A stretch of DNA of 8,363 nt from Candidatus Cloacimonadota bacterium. Lineage in GTDB: Bacteria > Cloacimonadota > Cloacimonadia > Cloacimonadales > WRIO01. This document shows positions 1-5,792 of this stretch, piece by piece. Where the stretch lies: assembly GCA_017998585.1 (NCBI GenBank), contig JAGOCT010000059.1, positions 1-8,363 on the forward strand. Direction: 5' to 3'. The position numbers and the translations under genes are program-made. A model generated the notes under the pieces. It ran no database searches, was not told where the DNA came from, and worked only from the letters and a program-made list of their open reading frames with translations. Within the stretch, counting starts at the first letter, position 1. The number at the start of each line of letters is the position of its first letter.

Positions 1-338
1 GTGTGATACTGGCATTTCCGGCAGCAATTGTAAAGATGTTCAATTCAGAAAGCACAGAACTCATTAAAATAGCCGGAAAAGGGCTGATGATCTATTTCTC
101 TGCAATGCCATTTGTCGCGATCAATGTGGTTAGTGTCGTCTATCTGCAATCGATTGAGAAATCATTGCCGGCATTGATGATAACGCTTTGTCGTACGATC
201 GGTTTTATTCTGATTGGGTTAATGGTTTTACCGCGTTACTTTGGTATAACGGGCGTGTGGATGATTGTACCTCTGGCAGAGCTAACCAGTACCCTCATTG
301 CTGTTTCCTACATGAAATTCAAAAAAGCCTTGAGATAA
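1..338 (+). CDS. MATE-family multidrug efflux transporter, C-terminal fragment (5' end outside window)
   Basis: This is the last ~111 codons of an inner-membrane MATE (multi-antimicrobial extrusion) transporter, a cation-coupled drug/metabolite antiporter family usually about 450 residues long. The reading frame is open from the window edge, so the GTG at base 3 is simply an internal valine codon. The visible part has three hydrophobic helices: the segment around GLMIYFSAMPFVAINVV, the one around LPALMITLCRTIGFILIG, and the one around GVWMIVPLAELTSTLIA. The pattern of an 'IYF-A-PF--IN-V--Y-Q-I-K--PAL' helix pair followed by 'FGI-GVW---P-AEL' is typical of the last MATE helices. It ends with TAA at 336-338, only 12 bp from the stop of the convergent kinase gene. 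Substrate cannot be told. A link to the neighbouring ABC operon is not supported beyond proximity. Confidence 0.85.
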   Translation, partial: VILAFPAAIVKMFNSESTELIKIAGKGLMIYFSAMPFVAINVVSVVYLQSIEKSLPALMITLCRTIGFILIGLMVLPRYFGITGVWMIVPLAELTSTLIAVSYMKFKKALR

Positions 339-360
339 AGTATCGATAACTCAATAAGGC
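321..360 (-). terminator. Possible intrinsic terminator of the kinase operon
   Basis: Read on the minus strand, the end of the kinase gene runs into an 8-bp stem (327-334 pairing with 350-353 and 357-360, with a 3-nt bulge at 354-356) and a 15-nt loop. Six T residues follow directly (complement of 321-326). This is the expected order for a Rho-independent terminator of the minus-strand operon. The bulge and large loop make it weak. It overlaps the last codons of the convergent MATE gene. No T-tract follows in the plus direction, so I do not call it bidirectional. Confidence 0.4.
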
Positions 361-1688
361 AGATTTCGGATTTTAATGTCAAACCGGCATCCCTGATTTG
401 GTTCAGAATGGACATTGATATCAGCCTTTAGCTTAAAAAGGATTTGTTTAACAATGCTTAAACCGATACCGTTCCCACTCTTTTTTGTCGTGAAAAAGGG
501 GATAAAGATATTCTCTAAATTCTGAGAATCTATGCCCATTCCATTATCAGTCAGTTGGATAAGGGTATCATCCTGATAATGAACAGCCTTTAGCATAATC
601 TGTTTATCTGCGCTTTCTTTTACAGCATCCATGGCATTATTAAGCAAGTTTATCAACGCCTGTTGAAGCAGTGATTCATCTGTTAAGATGCTAATTGTTG
701 TATCAGGCTCGATTGAAATCTGAAGATCAATCTGATGCTTTTGCAAATCAGACTGAATCATTTGATGTAGTGAGTCAAAAAGAGTTTTTACTTTAACAGA
801 GGTGAGATGTGCTTCTGGTATTTTAACCAGATTTCTGAATGAATCAACAAATGAGATAAGCCCTGAACTCCGCTTATGAATGGTGAGAATAGCATTTTGT
901 ATGTCTTCAGAAAATTCTGAGGGCTGATCAGATGATTTTATCAAGGCAGACGCTGTGGCAGATAAAGAAGTGATAGGCGTGATGGAGTTCATGATTTCAT
1001 GAGTTAATACCCGAATTAGTTTTTGCCAGGAGTTAATCTCCTGCTCATCCATTTCTGATTTAATATCTTTAATACTGATGAGCTTAATCACTTTATTTTT
1101 GAATTGAATATGATTTGATTGGATACTAAGTGTTTTGCTGTTCCAATCTTCTGATTTAAAGACTTTTGATCCGGACTCAGACAGATTCATAATATAATCA
1201 TAAAGTGGGTTTTGGCTTTTATTTTGCTGGGTCAGATCAGCAACATGACTGATTTTCAACAGCTTTTTCGCATAATAATTGATGAATTCAATTTTATTTT
1301 GTTCATCAAAAGCGATGATTCCAATTTCCAGATGCTCCATAAACTGGTTTAAGCAATAAATTTGTTCTTCTTTTTCTGTTTTTGATTGATAAATCATTTC
1401 TTTAATTTTAACGGCATTGTTACTAATATCATTGAAATCATTACCCAATTTATGCAAATCTAGAATTATACTTGTATCAGAATGTAAGAGAGCATTCAAA
1501 AATGAACTGACAGTGTGAACAACAGAATTGATATAGAATAAAAGATGACAGATAGTGGCGATTAGGGTTAATGCGAGCAATACTGACAGAAATAACCAAT
1601 GTTTGAAGGTTATCATTAAAAGTGCAATATTAGTAGCTATTATTAGAATATGCAATAAAACCTGAAAACGGAAATTTTTAAAGTCCAT
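351..1688 (-). CDS. NtrB-like membrane sensor histidine kinase, intramembrane type
   Basis: This 445-residue kinase should autophosphorylate and pass phosphate to the response regulator encoded immediately upstream. Two transmembrane helices (about 9-28 and 31-53) are joined by only about two residues, so there is no periplasmic sensor domain. A HAMP-like linker (about 54-110) leads into a degenerate PAS domain (about 112-210). The HisKA dimerisation box is at 224-242, with H230 in the motif THEIMNSITPI. The HATPase_c domain carries the N box NLLNNAMDA (347-355), G1 DNGMGI (381-386), F box FFTTK (398-402) and G2 GNGIGL (405-410), so all catalytic boxes are intact. The gene overlaps the regulator by 11 bp (ATGGACTTTAA), which suggests translational coupling and fixes the start. 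Family assignment is firm. The signal is unknown; lack of an outer domain points to a membrane or cytoplasmic cue. Confidence 0.93.
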   Translation of the reverse strand: MDFKNFRFQVLLHILIIATNIALLMITFKHWLFLSVLLALTLIATICHLLFYINSVVHTVSSFLNALLHSDTSIILDLHKLGNDFNDISNNAVKIKEMIYQSKTEKEEQIYCLNQFMEHLEIGIIAFDEQNKIEFINYYAKKLLKISHVADLTQQNKSQNPLYDYIMNLSESGSKVFKSEDWNSKTLSIQSNHIQFKNKVIKLISIKDIKSEMDEQEINSWQKLIRVLTHEIMNSITPITSLSATASALIKSSDQPSEFSEDIQNAILTIHKRSSGLISFVDSFRNLVKIPEAHLTSVKVKTLFDSLHQMIQSDLQKHQIDLQISIEPDTTISILTDESLLQQALINLLNNAMDAVKESADKQIMLKAVHYQDDTLIQLTDNGMGIDSQNLENIFIPFFTTKKSGNGIGLSIVKQILFKLKADINVHSEPNQGCRFDIKIRNLPY

Positions 1689-3069
1689 ACTTTTCCATTC
1701 TTCTGTAAAGTGCTGATCGGGTAAGACCTAATTCTTTAGCACACAAGGAGACATTAAAATGATTCTTGTTAAGGCATTCAATGATTCTGTTTTTTTCAAT
1801 TTCTTCAAGAGAAAGCGTTAATGAAAGATCAGTTGCTTGAGGTGTTTGTTGTTGTGTTTGAGAAGATTGCTTCAGAAACGAAAAATCAGAAGCTCTTATC
1901 TGATCATTATCTGCCAGGATAACAGCACGCTCAACAGAATGAATCAGCTCTCTGATATTACCAGGCCACTTGTAATTTTGTAGAAATTCAAGGGTATCTG
2001 GCATTAGACTGAGAGACAGTTTATTATACTTCTTTTTATAACGCATCAGATAGAATTGAGATAATAGAGGAATATCAGACTTTCTTTCTCTGAGTGGTGG
2101 CAGATGAATCTCTATCGTATTGATACGGTATAAGAGATCCTGTCTGAAACGATCTTCTTTTTGTAGTTCAACAAGAGGCAGATTTGTAGCACAAATTATG
2201 CGGATGTTAATTGGAATCGGGTGATTTGCTCCCACTCTGACAATCTGCTGTTTCTCAATGGCAGTCAGTAATTTACTTTGCTGGGTAAGATTCAGATTAC
2301 CAATTTCATCCAGAAACAATGTACCGCCTGAGGCAGCCTGAAAACGACCCATCCTATCACTTTTGGCATCGGTAAATGAGCCTTTGCAATGACCAAACAA
2401 TTCACTTTCAAACAGGCTTTCCGGGATTGAGCCCAGATCAACCGATAAAAAGGTTTCCTGTTTACGGGCAGAACATTGATAGATCGCTCTGGCGATCAGT
2501 TCTTTGCCAGTACCATTTTCTCCGGTGATCAGGACATTGGCATCTGTCGGACCTACTTTCTGAATGAGTCTGATAATCTCTTTCATGGAATCAGACTGAC
2601 CAATAATTTCTGAGAAGGGATGAAAAATTTCTGCCTGCAAGACTTCCTGCTTTTCTTTTAAAAACAGGGTTTCTTTGCGTGACTGACTGATCTGGGCGGC
2701 AGAAAAAACCGTTGCCAGCAGTTTTTCATTTTGCCAGGGTTTTAAGATGAAATCAACGGCACCTGCTTTCAATGCTTTAATGGCTTTATCCATATCGCCA
2801 TAAGCGGTTAGAAAAATAACAACTGCTTCCGGTTTGATCTTCCGGATTCTTGAAAGCAGATCAAAACCCTCTTGTCCACTGATAGTATCTTTTGAGAAAT
2901 TCATATCCAGCAGAATGACATCAAAGTCATCTCTCTCAATCATGTTAAGAGCCTTTTCCGGATCAGATTCTGTGATAATACTTTGAATCTGATTTTTTAA
3001 CATGAGTTTTAAAGACAATAGTATATCAGCATCATCATCAATTGCTAAAACCTTAATATTCTCTTTCAT
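1678..3069 (-). CDS. NtrC-family sigma54-dependent response regulator (bacterial enhancer-binding protein)
   Basis: A 463-residue three-domain activator that remodels sigma54 RNA polymerase using ATP. The receiver domain (about 5-125) has acidic residues D11/D12, phospho-acceptor D55 (in LLDMNF), T88 and K110 (in LKPW). The AAA+ domain (about 154-385) has Walker A GENGTGKE (183-190), the sigma54-contact loop GSFTDA (230-235, consensus GAFTGA), Walker B TLFLDEIG (250-257), the arginine-containing segment RFRQDLLYRIN (307-317) and sensor II WPGNIREL (368-375). A glutamine/threonine-rich linker (about 400-415) precedes a Fis-type helix-turn-helix (about 424-463). It is the first gene of the minus-strand operon, with a strong ribosome-binding site. 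The matching sigma54 promoter and palindromic sites in the divergent region identify the export operon as its likely target. The variant loop keeps the essential threonine and is common in FCB relatives, so the protein is probably active. Confidence 0.95.
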   Translation of the reverse strand: MKENIKVLAIDDDADILLSLKLMLKNQIQSIITESDPEKALNMIERDDFDVILLDMNFSKDTISGQEGFDLLSRIRKIKPEAVVIFLTAYGDMDKAIKALKAGAVDFILKPWQNEKLLATVFSAAQISQSRKETLFLKEKQEVLQAEIFHPFSEIIGQSDSMKEIIRLIQKVGPTDANVLITGENGTGKELIARAIYQCSARKQETFLSVDLGSIPESLFESELFGHCKGSFTDAKSDRMGRFQAASGGTLFLDEIGNLNLTQQSKLLTAIEKQQIVRVGANHPIPINIRIICATNLPLVELQKEDRFRQDLLYRINTIEIHLPPLRERKSDIPLLSQFYLMRYKKKYNKLSLSLMPDTLEFLQNYKWPGNIRELIHSVERAVILADNDQIRASDFSFLKQSSQTQQQTPQATDLSLTLSLEEIEKNRIIECLNKNHFNVSLCAKELGLTRSALYRRMEKYGL

Positions 3070-3072
3070 CAG

Positions 3073-3078
3073 ACCTCC
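3073..3078 (-). promoter_or_regulatory. Ribosome-binding site of the sigma54 activator gene
   Basis: On the minus strand the sequence GGAGGT lies three bases before the ATG at 3069 (GGAGGTCTGATG). It is a near-perfect Shine-Dalgarno match, which supports this start codon. Confidence 0.75.
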
Positions 3079-3084
3079 AATGTC

Positions 3085-3113
3085 ATATTAACATAAACAC
3101 AATCCTATGTCAA
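3085..3113 (-). promoter_or_regulatory. Sigma70-like promoter for the regulator-kinase operon
   Basis: On the minus strand a perfect -35 hexamer TTGACA (complement of 3108-3113) is separated by exactly 17 bp from TAATAT (complement of 3085-3090). The -10 box is preceded by TGT, an extended -10 motif. The -10 hexamer matches the consensus at only four of six positions. Predicted transcription start is near 3078, which puts the Shine-Dalgarno at the extreme 5' end of the mRNA. That short leader is the main reason for caution. The palindromic site at 3119-3134 abuts the -35 box, so the regulator may influence its own synthesis. Confidence 0.5.
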
Positions 3114-3118
3114 GAAAA

Positions 3119-3134
3119 TGTCCGAAATCGGACA
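3119..3134. promoter_or_regulatory. Perfect palindromic operator, probable upstream activating site for the NtrC-type regulator
   Basis: TGTCCGAAATCGGACA consists of two perfectly complementary 7-bp arms around a 2-bp centre. This size and symmetry suit a dimeric Fis-type helix-turn-helix. It lies 50 bp from the regulator start and about 273 bp upstream of the predicted start site of the sigma54 promoter at 3374-3389. Assignment to this regulator is inferred from location and symmetry. A transcription terminator is unlikely because the stem is short, the loop is only 2 nt, and it sits in a divergent promoter region. Confidence 0.65.
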
Positions 3135-3139
3135 CTTTT

Positions 3140-3155
3140 TTATCAAAAGCGGACA
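3140..3155. promoter_or_regulatory. Second, degenerate activator site with one intact half
   Basis: This 16-bp stretch matches the perfect palindrome at 11 of 16 positions. Its right half CGGACA and the AAA of the centre are intact; its left half is degraded. Its centre is 21 bp from the centre of the first site, two helical turns, so both would face the same side of the DNA. Paired, phased sites are usual for NtrC-type activators, which assemble as higher oligomers. Confidence 0.45.
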
Positions 3156-3169
3156 GTCTGTTTGGTTTT

Positions 3170-3360
3170 GACACGGATTATGCTGATTAAAACCAAGCCA
3201 TTCAATAAACTATTTTAGTGTGAAAGGGAACTGTAGGGATTTGCGAAGCGAAGCGCCGTAAATCCCTACTATTCATTGAGATACATACATTTTATTTATA
3301 GTTAAATGTATTGCAAAAACACCTGATTAGTTACCTGTGTTTATCCGCATAATCCGTGTC
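3170..3360. mobile_element. MITE-like non-coding element with 18-bp terminal inverted repeats
   Basis: The ends GACACGGATTATGCTGAT (3170-3187) and ATCCGCATAATCCGTGTC (3343-3360) are complementary at 17 of 18 positions, including an uninterrupted outer 14 bp. They enclose 155 bp without a recognisable gene but with nested palindromes (3233-3269 and 3285-3311, the latter with 8-bp arms ATACATTT/AAATGTAT). A 191-bp size with terminal inverted repeats suits a miniature inverted-repeat element or a dispersed intergenic repeat. No clear target-site duplication is visible, which weakens the mobile-element reading. It lies exactly between the putative enhancer sites and the sigma54 promoter. A second inverted repeat (TTGGTTTT 3162-3169 / AAAACCAA 3189-3196) straddles its left edge. 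Confidence 0.5.
3233..3269. repeat. Long hairpin (REP-like palindrome) inside the intergenic element
   Basis: The arms GTAGGGATTTGCG and CGTAAATCCCTAC pair over 13 positions (one G-T wobble) around an 11-nt loop that repeats the motif GCGAAGCGAAGCGC. It is notably GC-rich compared with its surroundings. No T-tract follows on either strand, so it is not an obvious terminator. It resembles dispersed repetitive extragenic palindromes. Whether it recurs elsewhere in the genome cannot be seen here. Confidence 0.6.
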
Positions 3361-3373
3361 TAAGAAAAAGTAT

Positions 3374-3389
3374 TGGCATTGCGATTGCA
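3374..3389 (+). promoter_or_regulatory. Sigma54 (-24/-12) promoter of the export operon
   Basis: TGGCATTGCGATTGCA matches the RpoN consensus TGGCAC-N5-TTGCA at all fixed positions but one. The -24 GG (3375-3376) and -12 GC (3387-3388) are separated by the required 10 bp. Transcription should begin near 3400, giving a leader of about 20 nt that contains the ribosome-binding site at 3411-3415. The divergently encoded sigma54 activator makes this the natural target. Strict dependence on an activator means the operon should be silent until the kinase signals. Confidence 0.82.
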
Positions 3390-3410
3390 TAATAATATAA
3401 AAAAAGAAAG

Positions 3411-3415
3411 AGGAG
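3411..3415 (+). promoter_or_regulatory. Ribosome-binding site that sets the start of the small membrane protein
   Basis: AGGAG lies five bases before the ATG at 3421. An in-frame TTG at 3373 would lengthen the protein by 16 residues, but it falls inside the sigma54 promoter, upstream of the predicted transcript start. The ATG is therefore the real start. Confidence 0.8.
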
Positions 3416-3420
3416 TTAAT

Positions 3421-3639
3421 ATGTGTTTCGATTTTTGGGGATTACAAATACCTGTTATTTTTAAGTATTTGATTTATTTATTACTGTTTTTAATTCTGGT
3501 TTCCCTTCTTGAGCTTCCTGATTGGATTAGTCGAAAGCTGAACGGAACATCTCCTAAAGATTTGAACAAAAAGGTGAAAGAGATGGAAACAAGAATAAAC
3601 GAGCTTGAAGAAAAAGTGAAGCAGTTAGAAGAAAAATAA
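3421..3639 (+). CDS. Small membrane protein with C-terminal coiled coil, PspB-like in architecture
   Basis: A 72-residue protein, first gene of the sigma54-driven operon. An N-terminal hydrophobic helix spans about residues 11-31. A short linker (LPDWISRKLNGTSP, about 32-45) follows, then a charged helix in which L48, V52, M55, I59, L62, V66 and L69 follow an uninterrupted 3-4 heptad spacing, the signature of a parallel coiled coil. The basic residues after the membrane helix suggest that the coiled coil is cytoplasmic. I do not recognise the family by sequence. Size and layout resemble PspB of the phage-shock system, also made from a sigma54 promoter, but that is analogy, not proven homology. 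It may oligomerise and modulate the kinase or transporter. The gene ends 20 bp before the adaptor gene. Alternatives are a structural accessory subunit or an orphan small protein. Confidence 0.75.
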   Translation: MCFDFWGLQIPVIFKYLIYLLLFLILVSLLELPDWISRKLNGTSPKDLNKKVKEMETRINELEEKVKQLEEK

Positions 3640-3659
3640 AGAGAAAGGCAGGGTCACCA

Positions 3660-4922
3660 TTGTCAATGGATCGTGTGGTTGTCGTAAAATACTGGTCAGG
3701 AAAAAGACTCATCTCTTTTATCATTGGAGGCATTATTTTGTTTCTTCTGGTAAATGTTTATTGGTATCGGTCACATAATCATCAAATGACAGTTGATTTC
3801 GATAAACTTATTATAAAGACTGTGTTAGAAGGAGACTTTCTTGATTATACCATTGTTTCGGGTGTGGTCAGTCCGGAGAAAACCATATACCTGGATGCGA
3901 TGGAAGGGGGCAGGGTTGAAGAGATTTATGCAGAAGATGGGCAAAACTTAACTAAAGGCGATTTAATCCTCCGAATGAGCAACTCCAATCTTCAAATGAA
4001 TTTAATGAATCGCGAGTCTGAGCTGGCTGATCAGATGAACAATCTGAGAAATACCAGGCTTTTGATGGAACAGAATCGCCTGTCTTTAAAAGGACAACTC
4101 CTGGATAATGATTATCAACTGGTAAAAGCAAAACGAGATTATGAACAGATTAGCGAATTGTACCAGAAAAAACTGGTTTCACGAAATGAGTATCAGATTG
4201 CTAAAGAAAACTATGAGCTATATGCCAGTAAGCATCAATTGATCAGAGAAACCATTCGTCAGGATTCTCTTTTCAGAAGTGTTCAGATTGAACAATTGAA
4301 TGATTCTGTGAAACGTATGAACTCCAATTTAAAACTGATCAGAGAGAAAATGGACGGTTTAATCGTGAAAGCACCTGTCAGTGGTCAGTTAAGTGGAATG
4401 AATGTGGAGATAGGTGAAGTAAAGAATAATGGTGAAAGACTCGGCTCAGTTAATGTAACAGACTCTTATAAGATTCACGGAGAAATCAGTGAGTATTACT
4501 TAAATCGCATCAAGCCAGGTTTATCTGCTCTTGCTGAAGCCAATAATCAAAAAATACCAGTTGTTTTATCTAAAATCCAACCAGAAGTAAAAAACGGTAA
4601 TTTCCAGGTAGATTTTACTTTTCCGGATAGCCAAAACGGTCAGTACCATTTAGGTCAGTCCATGTTAGTACAACTTGAGTTAGGTCAGCCTCAGAAAGCC
4701 ATCTTGTTGCCAAAAGGAACTTATTTTCAATCGACTGGCGGGCAATGGGTTTTTGTTGTGGATAAGGATCAAAAAAAAGCGCGTAAGCGTATGATAAAAA
4801 CAGGCAGACAAAACCCGGATTACTATGAAGTTACAGAAGGACTTTTGCCAGGTGAAAAAGTCATTATTTCTAATTATGAAAACTTTAAACAGGCAGATGT
4901 CCTGGAATTAAAGAAGAAATAG
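3660..4922 (+). CDS. HlyD/MacA-like periplasmic adaptor (membrane fusion protein)
   Basis: A 420-residue membrane fusion protein that should bridge an inner-membrane ABC transporter to an outer-membrane channel. An uncleaved N-terminal anchor spans about 17-36, with no lipobox. A first lipoyl half-motif (about 66-107, including GGRVEEIYAEDGQNLTKGD) precedes a long alpha-helical hairpin (about 110-230, with the turn near 165-175). A second lipoyl half follows (about 232-265, APVSGQLSGMNVEIGE), then a beta-barrel domain (about 268-342) and a membrane-proximal domain (about 345-415, with GLLPGEKVIISN). Order and length are normal for MacA-type adaptors working with MacB-like permeases. The start is uncertain: TTG at 3660 has AGGG six bases upstream, while ATG at 3666 removes only two residues. 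A repeat-filled 168-bp gap separates it from the ATPase gene. The TolC partner is not in the window. Confidence 0.9.
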   Translation: MSMDRVVVVKYWSGKRLISFIIGGIILFLLVNVYWYRSHNHQMTVDFDKLIIKTVLEGDFLDYTIVSGVVSPEKTIYLDAMEGGRVEEIYAEDGQNLTKGDLILRMSNSNLQMNLMNRESELADQMNNLRNTRLLMEQNRLSLKGQLLDNDYQLVKAKRDYEQISELYQKKLVSRNEYQIAKENYELYASKHQLIRETIRQDSLFRSVQIEQLNDSVKRMNSNLKLIREKMDGLIVKAPVSGQLSGMNVEIGEVKNNGERLGSVNVTDSYKIHGEISEYYLNRIKPGLSALAEANNQKIPVVLSKIQPEVKNGNFQVDFTFPDSQNGQYHLGQSMLVQLELGQPQKAILLPKGTYFQSTGGQWVFVVDKDQKKARKRMIKTGRQNPDYYEVTEGLLPGEKVIISNYENFKQADVLELKKK

Positions 4923-4932
4923 AGTGATGTAG

Positions 4933-4951
4933 CGTAAGCTTCCAGCTTGCG
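4933..4951. repeat. Short palindrome at the left end of the repeat-filled gap
   Basis: CGTAAGCT and AGCTTGCG pair over 8 bp (one G-T wobble) around a TCC loop. The right arm overlaps the first tandem repeat unit, so it looks like a related half-unit of the same repeat family. No T-tract follows, so it is not a clear terminator. Confidence 0.55.
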
Positions 4952-5041
4952 AAAAGAGAATAACAAGCAGGTTGCTTGTTCTACAACAGCTTGTGAAAAG
5001 AGAATAACAAGCAGGTTGCTTGTTCTACAACAGCTTGCGAA
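4943..5041. repeat. Tandem 44-bp palindromic repeat, two full copies plus an 11-bp start of a third
   Basis: Copies at 4943-4986 and 4987-5030 are identical except for C at 4950 versus T at 4994. Positions 5031-5041 repeat the first 11 bases again before diverging. Each full copy contains a perfect hairpin: AACAAGCA, loop GGT, TGCTTGTT, at 4962-4980 and 5006-5024. The layout resembles dispersed REP-type palindromes that have duplicated in tandem. The array fills most of the gap between the adaptor and ATPase genes and would form stable mRNA stem-loops inside the operon. No reading frame or convincing promoter is seen in the gap. Confidence 0.85.
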
Positions 5042-5090
5042 CTGACAATAGAGTCATGTCGCTTACCGTACAAACAGAAAGGAGAAACAC

Positions 5091-5774
5091 ATGTTACGTA
5101 CTAAAGACTTATGTAAGATTTTTCAAACAGACACCATAGAAACAACCGCTTTGAAGCGGGTCAATATCGAAATCCTTCAAGGTGAATTCGTTGCAATCGT
5201 TGGTCCTTCCGGATGTGGCAAAACCAGCTTGTTAAATATGATTGGTTTATTGGATCAGCCTACTGACGGGGATATTTATTTTATGGGTCAGGAAGTCAGC
5301 CGGTTAAGTGAGTTTAAACGCACAATCATTCGTAAAGAGAATATTGGTTTTATCTTCCAGAGTTTTAATCTGATCGATGAGCTGACTGTATTTGAAAATG
5401 TAGAATTACCTTATTTTTATACCAAAATGGCTCCGGCAGAGCGAAAGAAAAAGGTTGATGATGTCTTGGAAAAATTACAGTTATCCCATAGAAGAAATCA
5501 TTTTCCTCAGCAGTTATCCGGTGGACAGCAACAAAGAGTGGCCGTTGCCAGAGCGGTTGTCAGTAATCCAAAACTGATATTGGCTGACGAACCCACTGGT
5601 AATCTGGACTCTAAAAACGGAGAAGAAGTGATGGAATTACTTAAACAATTGAATCAGCAGGGGACTACTATTGTGATGGTAACTCACTCACAGGTACATG
5701 CCATGTATGCACAGAGGGAGATTCATCTGTTAGATGGTCAGGTGATTAAGGGCAGTATCAGTGATCAATTGTAA
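5091..5774 (+). CDS. LolD/MacB-type ABC transporter ATP-binding protein
   Basis: A 227-residue cytoplasmic ATPase of the MacB/LolD/FtsE class, which uses ATP hydrolysis to move an FtsX-type permease rather than to pump through a classic channel. Walker A GPSGCGKT is at 38-45, the Q loop Q90 in FIFQSFNLI, the ABC signature LSGGQQQR at 142-149, Walker B with D-loop LILADEPTGNLD at 162-173, and the switch histidine H199. All catalytic motifs are intact and the length is normal for a stand-alone subunit, so this is the split form rather than a MacB fusion. AAAGGAG (5078-5084) six bases before ATG supports the start. The permease gene follows after an 18-bp gap, indicating co-translation of the pair. 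Substrate (drug, peptide, lipid or lipoprotein) cannot be told. Confidence 0.95.
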   Translation: MLRTKDLCKIFQTDTIETTALKRVNIEILQGEFVAIVGPSGCGKTSLLNMIGLLDQPTDGDIYFMGQEVSRLSEFKRTIIRKENIGFIFQSFNLIDELTVFENVELPYFYTKMAPAERKKKVDDVLEKLQLSHRRNHFPQQLSGGQQQRVAVARAVVSNPKLILADEPTGNLDSKNGEEVMELLKQLNQQGTTIVMVTHSQVHAMYAQREIHLLDGQVIKGSISDQL

Positions 5775-5792
5775 AGCATAAGGGGAGGAACG

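Noticed and set aside
3119..3140. Intrinsic terminator formed by the palindrome and the following T run
   Set aside because: A 7-bp stem with a 2-nt loop is poor for a terminator, and no gene on the plus strand runs into it; the position between divergent genes fits an operator better.
3168..3196. Plus-strand TTGACA at 3168-3173 as a sigma70 -35 box
   Set aside because: No -10-like hexamer lies at 16-18 bp spacing (AACCAA at 17 bp), and the hexamer is formed by the left end of the inverted-repeat element.
3373..3420. N-terminal extension of the small membrane protein from TTG 3373
   Set aside because: It overlaps the sigma54 promoter and lies upstream of the predicted transcript start; the ATG at 3421 has its own ribosome-binding site.
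4943..5041. CRISPR array
   Set aside because: The two copies are directly adjacent with no variable spacers, and no cas genes are present.
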